Positions 32,059 through 40,314 of a stretch of DNA of 40,314 nt are shown one piece after another. The number at the start of each line of letters is the position of its first letter. Position 1 is the first letter of the stretch. Source of the stretch: CAZJBP01 sp964544115 (lineage in GTDB: Bacteria; Verrucomicrobiota; Kiritimatiellia; UBA8416; JADHWI01); assembly GCA_964544115.1 (NCBI GenBank), contig CAZJBP010000005.1:1-40314 (forward strand). The letters are read 5' to 3'. The translations under genes and the position numbers were made by a program. The notes beneath the pieces are model-generated. The model searched no databases, was not told where the DNA came from, and was given only the letters and a program-made list of their open reading frames with translations.

Positions 32059-32882
32059 ATCTCCTTCACCTCGCCGCCCCAGGCGCGCAGGCGGCTGACG
32101 ATGAAGTCCACGCAGGCGGCATGCTGATCGCGACCGTTGCCGGTCACGTTCATCGCGGGGCCGAACTCGAAGTGCACCGGCTTCGACCGGGCCACCGGGC
32201 CGAGATCCCGTATCCACCGTCCGATGCCGTGAAAATCGGTCTTCAGCGCCAGCGGCACCACCGGCACGCCTGCCGCCCGCGCCAGCTTCACGCCCAGCGA
32301 GTTGAACTCGGCCGGAGCAAACTGAGGCGAGCGGGTCGCCTGGGGAAAGACGATAATCGAGCGTCCCTCGTCCCTCAGGATCCGCTCGCCCTCCGCCATC
32401 ACCTTCCGCAGGTCCTCGCGCGGATCGCGCCGGGTGACGGCGATCGGACGGCAGGCGCGCATGACCGTGCCGAACACCGGGTACTCGAGGAGGCTCTGCT
32501 TGATCACCATCGTCACCAGCCGATACTTGAGCATCATGACCGGCAGCACGAGGGTCTCGAGCATGCTCATGTGGTTGCCGACGTAGACCGCCGGCCCCGA
32601 AAGCGCCTTGATGTGCTCGATCCCCCGGACATGCACCCGGCCACCGCACGCTTCAACGGCGCGCAGGACGTCCAGCGAACGGCGCCCCCAGTCCGCTTGA
32701 CCGAACGGCAGGCCCGACCGGCGCAGGCTCCGGCTCGTGCTGACCACCACGCCCATCACCCGGAGATGGTACCATGTGTCAAAATGACCCAGCAGTCGAT
32801 CGGCCGGACCAGGCCTGTAATCGGCCGGCGTGTCATAGCCGTTCTGAGAATCCAGCAGGTTCCAGAGCTGTTCTACCGTCAC
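32049..32882 (-). CDS. PlsC-like lysophospholipid acyltransferase
   Basis: A 277-residue member of the 1-acyl-glycerol-3-phosphate acyltransferase superfamily, acting at the inner membrane on a lysophospholipid or similar acceptor. Motif I reads GNHMSMLET, so the usual NHX4D is NHX4E. Motif III reads FPQATRS where the family has FPEGTRS. Motif IV is represented by GVPVVPLAL. These two substitutions suggest altered or reduced catalysis, or a distant subfamily. GTG at 32882 is chosen because GGAGG lies five bases upstream; a TTG at 32948 would add 22 residues of poor quality. The last residues come from a heptamer array. The gene diverges from nusA. Confidence 0.82.
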   Translation of the reverse strand: MTVEQLWNLLDSQNGYDTPADYRPGPADRLLGHFDTWYHLRVMGVVVSTSRSLRRSGLPFGQADWGRRSLDVLRAVEACGGRVHVRGIEHIKALSGPAVYVGNHMSMLETLVLPVMMLKYRLVTMVIKQSLLEYPVFGTVMRACRPIAVTRRDPREDLRKVMAEGERILRDEGRSIIVFPQATRSPQFAPAEFNSLGVKLARAAGVPVVPLALKTDFHGIGRWIRDLGPVARSKPVHFEFGPAMNVTGNGRDQHAACVDFIVSRLRAWGGEVKEIAD

Positions 32883-32954
32883 AACGCCTCCACCCGGGTC
32901 GTCTCCCGTGGGCACGGCGAGCGCCCGGTGCGGAAAATAGCGGCACAAGGGGAC

Positions 32955-32981
32955 TTGACGACGACCGGGGAACTGTATAGT
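32955..32981 (+). promoter_or_regulatory. Promoter candidate of the nusA operon
   Basis: TTGACG (32955-32960), a 15-bp spacer and TATAGT (32976-32981), followed by an AT-rich start region. The -10 is near consensus; the spacer is short. It lies about 137 bases before nusA and before a terminator-like hairpin, leaving a leader of roughly 125 bases. Confidence 0.5.
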
Positions 32982-33019
32982 TTCTAGCCCGCCCCAAAAT
33001 CAAGCGTTGGTTGGTGCGG

Positions 33020-33045
33020 AGAGTGGGCGGAGGTCCACTCTTTTT
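33020..33045 (+). terminator. Terminator-like hairpin in the nusA leader
   Basis: AGAGTGG (33020-33026), an 8-base loop and CCACTCT (33035-33041) run directly into a T-tract (33041-33045). This is a textbook intrinsic terminator shape, placed between the promoter candidate and nusA. No + strand gene ends upstream, so it can only act on the nusA leader transcript, most simply as an attenuator. Confidence 0.65.
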
Positions 33046-33117
33046 GTGTCTTGGGGGGCTTTGGACGAGCGGAAAACAACCGCAGCCACGGCAGCGGATA
33101 TCAGGGATAGGTGAGCC

Positions 33118-34391
33118 ATGAACACGGAACTGCAAACGATCCTGAGCTACATGGAGAGGGAGCGCGGCATTGGCCGCGAGGTTCTCATCCAGGCAGTGGA
33201 GTTCGCCCTGCAGTCGGCGGCGAAGAAGGCCCCGGACGCGGCTGAAGACCTGCGTGTCGTGGTTGACCGCGAAACGCTCCAGATCAAGGCCTTCGCAAGC
33301 CTGAAGGTCGTGGACCGCCTGCGGCCGCGGGCCGATGAAATCGCCCTCGACAAGGCCCGGCGCATCAAGCCCGACGCCAAGGAGGGGGACCTGGTCGAAA
33401 CCGAGATCCCCACGACGAACCTCGGCCGCATCGCCGCCCAGACGGCCAAGCAGGCCATTCTGCAGCGCATCCGGCAGGCCGAGCGCGAGATCATGTTCGA
33501 CGAGTACAAGGACCGCGTCGGCGATATCGTCAGCGGGTCGGTGCGGGCGTTCAACCGCAGCGACATCGTCATCGACCTGGGTAAGGCCGAGGGCATCATG
33601 CTTTCCAAGGAGCGCGTCCCGACGGAGGAATACCAGGTGGGCGACCGCGTCCGGGCGCTGGTCCTCAGCGTGCAGAACAACCCCGCGGGCCCGAGCATTA
33701 TCCTGTCGCGCGCCGCGCCGGAGTTCGTCCGCCGGCTGTTCGAGCTGGAGGTCAGCGAGATTGCCGACGGCGTCGTCGAGGTCATGGGGATCGCCCGGGA
33801 ACCCGGCTTCCGGACCAAGATCGCCGTCTCATCGAAGGACGAGAAGGTGGACCCGGTCGGAGCCTGCGTGGGCATGCGCGGCATGCGCGTCAAGAACATC
33901 GTCCGCGAGCTCTCGGGAGAGAAGATCGATATTGTCCGCTGGAGCGGGGATCTGCGCACCTACGTCACCAACGCGCTGTCTCCGGCCAAGCTGGCGCGCG
34001 TGACCATCGACCCCAACGATCCCGGGTACGTCCACGTTGTGGCTGACCCCGACCAGCTGTCGCTGGCGATCGGCAAACGGGGCCAGAACGTGCGCCTGAC
34101 CGCCAAACTCCTCGGCATCCGCGTGGATATCGAGAAGGACGAGGGCCAGATGACCTTCGAGGAGAAGGTGAAACGCGCCATCGACGGCATGGCCGCCGTA
34201 GACGGCATCACGCGCGAACAGGCCGAGGCCCTGGTCAATGCCGGCTTCCTGACCGTTGAAGGCATTCTCGCCGCCGAGCCCGGCGACATCGAAGAGATGG
34301 TCGGGTTCGACGCTGAAACCGCCAAGGCGGTCTACGAGGCGGCCGTGGCCCGTACGGAAGCCAACACCCCTGAAGACGAAGCGAATCAAGC

Positions 34392-34395
<4 letters not shown>
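33118..34395 (+). CDS. nusA: Transcription factor NusA
   Basis: A 425-residue transcription elongation, termination and antitermination factor that binds RNA polymerase and nascent RNA. The N-terminal polymerase-binding domain (about 1-125) is followed by an S1 domain (about 135-200, GDIVSGSVRAFNRSDIVIDLG). KH1 contains DPVGACVGMRGMRVKNIV, and KH2 has LSLAIGKRGQNVRLTAKL. A single helix-hairpin-helix repeat (about 360-410) ends the protein, so the C-terminus is shorter than in E. coli. The ATG at 33118 has AGGTGA upstream. Its stop overlaps the infB start. rimP, commonly just upstream of nusA, is absent; a leader with a terminator-like hairpin takes its place. Confidence 0.97.
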
Positions 34396-36530
<2,135 letters not shown>

Positions 36531-36577
36531 TGCTGATCGCGCGGAGCCGCCCCCCGGCCGCCACGAGGTGCCATGAC

Positions 36578-36964
36578 ATGAGCGTCGACCGCCTTCAACG
36601 CGTCAACGAGATGTTGCGGCGCGAGGTCAGCGAGGCGCTCTACCACGTGATCGGGGAGGCCTCCTTCGACATCGGCGCGGTCACGGTGACCGAGGTCCAG
36701 GCCAGCCGCGACCTGCGGACGGCCCGGGTGGGGGTTTCGATTCGGGGACACGAAACCGAGCGCAAGGCCATGCTGCATCTGCTCGATCGCCACCGAGGGC
36801 AGATCCAGGCGCTCATCAACCGCCACATGGGGCTCAAGTACACGCCCCGGCTGGCCTTCGAACTGGACACCTCGGTGGAGAAGGGCGACCACGTGTTGTC
36901 CCTCCTCCAGCACATGGAAATGGAGAAGCATGAGGATGACCCCGGGCCCGAGACAATTCCATGA
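36578..36964 (+). CDS. rbfA: Ribosome-binding factor A
   Basis: A 128-residue 30S-maturation factor that binds near the 16S rRNA 5' region. The start MSVDRLQRVNEMLRREVSEAL matches the family pattern RxxRVxExLxRExxxIL. It continues ITVTEVQ-like (AVTVTEVQASRDLRTARVGVS) and ends with the conserved PRLAFELDTSVEKGDHV. The ATG at 36578 has GAGGTG seven bases upstream; an earlier in-frame ATG at 36530 would add 16 atypical residues. The stop lies 35 bases inside truB. Confidence 0.94.
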   Translation: MSVDRLQRVNEMLRREVSEALYHVIGEASFDIGAVTVTEVQASRDLRTARVGVSIRGHETERKAMLHLLDRHRGQIQALINRHMGLKYTPRLAFELDTSVEKGDHVLSLLQHMEMEKHEDDPGPETIP

Positions 36965-37700
36965 GACGTCGCGCTACGGGGCACCGCAGGCACCGCGCCG
37001 CCACGAGCCGCAGGACGGCGTGCTGCTGGTTGACAAGCCGGCCGGCCCCACCTCGCACGACATCGTGGCGCAGGTCCGCAGGCACTTCCGCATTCCCAAG
37101 GTCGGCCACGGCGGCACGCTCGATCCGCAGGCCACGGGGCTGCTGATCCTGCTGCTCGGCCGCGGGACCAAGCTGTCGGACCGGTTCCTGGGATCGGACA
37201 AGGTCTACGAGGGGACGCTGCACCTGGGAATCTCCACGGATTCGCAGGACGCGGACGGGGTGGTGGTGCGCGAAGCCGATGCGTCCGGCGTCACGGAAGC
37301 CATGCTGGCGGAGCAGGTGGCCAAGCTGACCGGCGACATCTACCAGATGCCGCCCATGGTCTCCGCCAAGAAGATCGACGGGGTCCCGCTCTACAAGCGC
37401 GCGCGCAAGGGACAGGTCGTGGAGCGCCAGGCGCGCATCGTCCACATTTACGAATTCCGGCTGGACCGGTTCGACCCGCCGTGCGCGGACTTCAGGGTCA
37501 GGTGCTCGAAGGGCACGTACGTGCGCACCCTGTGCGCCGACATCGGCGAGGCGCTGGGGTGCGGCGCCCACCTCTCGCGGCTGCGGCGCCGGGCCTCGGG
37601 AACCCTGAGCGTTGACAACGCCTTCACGCTCGAGCAGGTGCTCGCGTGGGACCTGCCGCAACTGGAGTCGCATGTGCTGCCGATGTCGCAGTTCATCTAG
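36930..37700 (+). CDS. truB: tRNA pseudouridine-55 synthase
   Basis: A 256-residue enzyme converting U55 of tRNA T-arms to pseudouridine. It shows GVLLVDKPAGPTSHDIV, GHGGTLDPQATGLL with catalytic Asp65, MPPMVSAKKIDGVPLYKRAR, and CSKGTYVRTLCADIG. The ATG at 36930 has GGAG four bases upstream and lies inside rbfA, giving a 35-base overlap. The first 28 residues are a family-atypical basic extension. The stop directly abuts the ribF ATG. The C-terminal PUA-like part is short. Confidence 0.96.
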   Translation: MRMTPGPRQFHETSRYGAPQAPRRHEPQDGVLLVDKPAGPTSHDIVAQVRRHFRIPKVGHGGTLDPQATGLLILLLGRGTKLSDRFLGSDKVYEGTLHLGISTDSQDADGVVVREADASGVTEAMLAEQVAKLTGDIYQMPPMVSAKKIDGVPLYKRARKGQVVERQARIVHIYEFRLDRFDPPCADFRVRCSKGTYVRTLCADIGEALGCGAHLSRLRRRASGTLSVDNAFTLEQVLAWDLPQLESHVLPMSQFI

Positions 37701-38672
37701 ATGAAGGTCTTTCGACACGTCGACAGCCTGATCCGCGAGACCGTCCCGATCGCGCTGGCCATCGGCTTCTTCGACGGCGTCCATCGCGGCCACCAGCGCA
37801 TCCTCGAGCAGGCGAGAGCCGCAGCCCTGGCCCAGGCGGGCGCCGTGTGGGTCCTGTCGTTCGACGTCCACCCGCGCCGGGTGGTCGGAGGCGCCCCTCC
37901 GCCCCTGCTGACCTGCAACCGCCACAAGATCATGCTCCTGCGCCGCTACGGCGCCGACGGCTGCCTGATGCTGCCGTTCACGCAGGAGCTGGCCGCCACT
38001 GAGCCCGGGGCCTTCCTCGAGCACCTCCTCGCCAGCGCCCCGCGCCTGCACGCGATCACCGTCGGCGCGGACTGGCGGTTCGGACAGGGCGCCGGCGGCG
38101 ACGTCGGCCTGCTTCGACGGCTCTGCGCGCCGCGCCGCGTGCGGGTCCTTCCAGTCGACCCGCTGCTGCAGGACGGCGTGCCGGTGTCCAGCACCCGGAT
38201 CCGCGCCGTAGTGGCCCAAGGCCGCCTCCACGAGGCCCAGGCGCTGCTGGGGCGCCCCTTCAGCATCCTCGGCAGCGTCGTCCCCGGCCGTGGCCTAGGG
38301 CGCGGCCTGGGCTTCCCCACCGCCAACCTGGAGTGCGGAAACGAGGCCGTCCCGCCGCAGGGCGTGTACGCCGTGTATGCGGCCGTCCAGGGCGGGATCC
38401 ACGACGGTGTCCTCAGCTTCGGCACGCGCCCGACCATGGGTGGCGACCCCGACCACCCCGTCCTCGAGCTGCACCTTCCGGGCGTGGCCGCCGACTTGTA
38501 CAACCAGGATATCGAGGTCTTCTTCGTCGCGCGGTTGCGGGAACAGCGCCGATTCGACACGCCCGGCCTGCTGCGCCTCAGCATGGCCGAGGATGTGGAA
38601 CGGGCCACGCGGATGCTCCGCGAGTCCGCTCAGAAAGAATGGCTTTACAGTCATTGCTTCGGCGTACTATAG
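37701..38672 (+). CDS. ribF: Bifunctional riboflavin kinase / FAD synthetase
   Basis: A 323-residue enzyme making FMN and then FAD. The N-terminal adenylyltransferase domain has IGFFDGVHRGH (21-31, nucleotidyl-transfer motif) and SSTRIR. The C-terminal kinase domain has GRGLGRGLGFPTANLE and the usual TMGG segment (GTRPTMGG), with LELHLP. It starts immediately after the truB stop with no gap. The rpsO promoter overlaps its own stop codon. Confidence 0.96.
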   Translation: MKVFRHVDSLIRETVPIALAIGFFDGVHRGHQRILEQARAAALAQAGAVWVLSFDVHPRRVVGGAPPPLLTCNRHKIMLLRRYGADGCLMLPFTQELAATEPGAFLEHLLASAPRLHAITVGADWRFGQGAGGDVGLLRRLCAPRRVRVLPVDPLLQDGVPVSSTRIRAVVAQGRLHEAQALLGRPFSILGSVVPGRGLGRGLGFPTANLECGNEAVPPQGVYAVYAAVQGGIHDGVLSFGTRPTMGGDPDHPVLELHLPGVAADLYNQDIEVFFVARLREQRRFDTPGLLRLSMAEDVERATRMLRESAQKEWLYSHCFGVL

Positions 38673-38673
38673 T
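38644..38673 (+). promoter_or_regulatory. Promoter candidate for rpsO
   Basis: TTTACA (38644-38649), an 18-bp spacer and TATAGT (38668-38673). The -10 overlaps the ribF stop codon. A separate rpsO promoter at this place is also known in other bacteria, letting rpsO-pnp be expressed apart from the upstream genes. The leader to rpsO is about 55 bases, without a clear structure. Confidence 0.55.
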
Positions 38674-38735
38674 CCGCACCCGAAAGACGAAAGGCAGAAG
38701 CAACAACACAACGAAGCAAGGGATCAGTAACGGGT

Positions 38736-38999
38736 ATGAGCCGGATTGATAAAGCGGCCATCAAGGGTGAGTACCAACGGCACGAAGCCGACACAGGGTC
38801 CTCCGACGTCCAGGTGGCACTGCTCACCAGACGAATCGAGATGCTGACCGAGCACCTCAAGACACACCGTAAGGACCACAGTTCCAGATACGGTCTGATC
38901 AAGATGGTGAGTGCTCGCAGGCGTCTGCTCAACTACCTGAAGGACACCGACGAGCAGCGCTACCAGGCGCTGATCAAGAGGCTGTCCATCCGGCGTTAG
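38736..38999 (+). CDS. rpsO: 30S ribosomal protein S15
   Basis: An 87-residue primary 16S-rRNA binding protein. It has KAAIKGEYQRHEADTGSSDVQVALLT, RIEMLTEHLKTHRKDHSSR and MVSARRRLLNYLKDTD, all canonical S15 helices. The length is normal. The nearest purine-rich ribosome site (AAGGGA) is about 13 bases from the ATG, rather far, so a closer weak site or leader folding may control initiation. It is followed by two hairpins and pnp. Confidence 0.98.
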   Translation: MSRIDKAAIKGEYQRHEADTGSSDVQVALLTRRIEMLTEHLKTHRKDHSSRYGLIKMVSARRRLLNYLKDTDEQRYQALIKRLSIRR

Positions 39000-39018
39000 C
39001 CGGCTCTAACGACGCTCG

Positions 39019-39034
39019 GCGCCCTTCGGGGCGC
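39019..39034 (+). promoter_or_regulatory. UUCG-capped hairpin, rpsO-pnp gap
   Basis: GCGCCC, TTCG, GGGCGC: a 6-bp stem with a UUCG tetraloop, 20 bases after the rpsO stop. There is no T-run behind it, so it is more likely a transcript-end stabiliser or processing signal than a terminator. Confidence 0.6.
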
Positions 39035-39046
39035 GATCCGCGAGCT

Positions 39047-39083
39047 TCAGGCGTTCGGAATGGGTTCATTCCGAACGTCCTGA
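39047..39083 (+). promoter_or_regulatory. Long hairpin in the pnp leader
   Basis: TCAGG plus CGTTCGGAATG (39047-39062), loop GGTT, CATTCCGAACG plus TCCTGA (39067-39083): sixteen base pairs with one bulged base. It lies 48 bases before the pnp start. In E. coli a long double-stranded pnp leader is cut by RNase III and mediates PNPase autoregulation. This structure has the right position and length for such a role, which is inference. Confidence 0.65.
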
Positions 39084-39130
39084 GTCTCGTGTCCGTTCCC
39101 GGTCCCGCAGAAGGACACACCAGAGGTACC

Positions 39131-40314
39131 ATGCAAGACGCAACATCCGTAACCGTTGATATCGGCGGCAAGACCCTCACCCTCGAGACCGGCGTTCTCG
39201 CCCGTCAGGCGGCAGGCTCCTGCACCGTCCGTCAGGCCGACACCGTGCTGTTCTCGGCCGTCACGATCGCCCGCGACGTCCGCCAGGGCATCGACTTCTT
39301 TCCCCTCTCGGTCGAATACCGCGAGAAGTTTTACGCCGCGGGCCGGTTCCCGGGCGGATTCTTCAAGCGCGAGACGCGGCCCAGCGAGAAGGAAATCCTC
39401 ACCGCGCGCTTCACCGACCGGCCCATCCGGCCGCTGTTCCCGCAGACCCTGCGCAATGAAGTCCAGATTAACAACATGCTCATGTCGGCCGATCGCCAGA
39501 CCGATTCGGACGTCCTCAGCATCACCGCCGCCAGCACGTCGCTGACGCTCTCGGAAATCCCGTTCGACGGCCCCATCGCCGGCGTCCGCGTCGGCCGCGT
39601 CGAAGGGCAGTGGGTCATCAACCCCACCCATGCCGAGCGCGAGAAGAGCGACCTCGACCTGGTCTACGCCGGCAACCGCGAGCTGCCGATCATGATCGAG
39701 GGCGGAGGCAATGAGGTCAGCGAGGCCGACCTGCTCGCCGCCATGCGCGTGGCCCACGCCGCGTGCGTCAAGCTGATCGATGCACAGACCGAGCTGCGCC
39801 GCAAGATGGGCCTGCCGAACAAGACGTATGCCGAGCCCGCGACGGAAACGGCCCTGCTCGTCGCCGCCCGCGAACTGGCCGGCTCCAGGCTCTCGGACGC
39901 GCTCACCGTGGCCGGGAAGCTCGAGCGTGAAGGGCGCGTGATCGAGGTCAAGACCTCGCTCAAGGCCGCCCTGCTGGCCCGCAGCCCGGAGATGACCGAC
40001 GAGCAGTTCCGCTCAACGTTCGATGCGCTGGAGATCGAGACGGTGCGCCGCAACGTCCTGGACCGCAGCCGCCGGATTGACGGCCGCGGCTCCGACGATC
40101 TGCGCCCCCTGGCCGCCAAGATCGGCCTCTTCCCGCGCACGCACGGCTCGGCCGTCTTCAACCGCGGCGAGACGCAGGCGGTGGGCATTGTCACGCTCGG
40201 CACCAAGTCCGACACGCAGTCGCTGGACGCCGTGACGGGCGGCGTGGACGAAAAGAAGTTCATGCTGCACTACAACTTCCCGCCCTACGCCACCGGCGAG
40301 ACGGGCCGGCTCGG
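39131..40314 (+). CDS. pnp: Polynucleotide phosphorylase (3' end outside window)
   Basis: The first 394 codons of the 3'-5' phosphorolytic exoribonuclease of the RNA degradosome. The first RNase PH domain reads ARQAAGSCTVRQADTVLFSA, then FFPLSVEYREKFYAAGRFPGGFFKRE and RPIRPLFP. The helical linker follows (about 240-300), and the second RNase PH domain begins RRIDGRGSDDLRPL, then FNRGETQAVGIVTLG and NFPPYATGE near the window edge. KH and S1 domains are expected beyond it. The ATG at 39131 has AGAGG four bases upstream. It is preceded by two leader hairpins. Confidence 0.97.
   Translation, partial: MQDATSVTVDIGGKTLTLETGVLARQAAGSCTVRQADTVLFSAVTIARDVRQGIDFFPLSVEYREKFYAAGRFPGGFFKRETRPSEKEILTARFTDRPIRPLFPQTLRNEVQINNMLMSADRQTDSDVLSITAASTSLTLSEIPFDGPIAGVRVGRVEGQWVINPTHAEREKSDLDLVYAGNRELPIMIEGGGNEVSEADLLAAMRVAHAACVKLIDAQTELRRKMGLPNKTYAEPATETALLVAARELAGSRLSDALTVAGKLEREGRVIEVKTSLKAALLARSPEMTDEQFRSTFDALEIETVRRNVLDRSRRIDGRGSDDLRPLAAKIGLFPRTHGSAVFNRGETQAVGIVTLGTKSDTQSLDAVTGGVDEKKFMLHYNFPPYATGETGRL

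Overview
The window is a GC-rich chromosomal stretch of a bacterium. Its most likely home is the PVC superphylum (Kiritimatiellota, Verrucomicrobiota or Lentisphaerota). The reasons are the very large exported proteins with paired VPY motifs, the short degenerate tandem-word arrays beside genes, and a GH127 enzyme next to core genes. That placement is inference; no rRNA is present.

Layout. 1-1185: a BrnT/BrnA-type toxin-antitoxin pair (- strand) in otherwise empty DNA. 1186-12341: two coupled giant genes (- strand) encoding three related envelope modules; the downstream gene is a head-to-tail fusion of two modules. 12553-14920: an overlapping nucleotidyltransferase/small-partner pair and a PAS histidine kinase with a degraded receiver tail (- strand). 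15192-20267: a two-gene + strand unit, a protein with a possible flavin-barrel fold followed by a SWIM/SNF2 ATPase. 20331-23591: a vapC-like pseudogene, a GH127 beta-L-arabinofuranosidase and a secreted lamin-tail-domain protein. 23770-27130: pyrK-pyrD followed by a coupled membrane-anchored unknown. 27533-30300: fmt, aroB and an unknown. 30325-32882: an alanine racemase homologue that has lost catalytic residues, a DUF6941-like protein and an acyltransferase. 33118 to the end: nusA-infB-rbfA-truB-ribF-rpsO-pnp, the classical transcription/translation/RNA-decay cluster, with pnp cut by the window edge.

How the parts work together. The core cluster has a promoter, a terminator-like hairpin in the nusA leader, an internal promoter in front of rpsO, and two strong hairpins in front of pnp. 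Nearly every module of that cluster is coupled by overlapping or abutting start and stop codons. pyrK-pyrD form the two subunits of an NAD-dependent dihydroorotate dehydrogenase.

Most unusual content. (1) At least six sites carry degenerate arrays with an exact 7-bp period but different unit sequences. Three of them run into coding sequence: the signal-peptide region of the fused giant protein, and the last codons of fmt and of the acyltransferase. (2) The three-module VPY giant-protein locus. (3) An alanine racemase fold lacking the PLP lysine. No tRNA, rRNA, CRISPR array or intact insertion sequence was seen.
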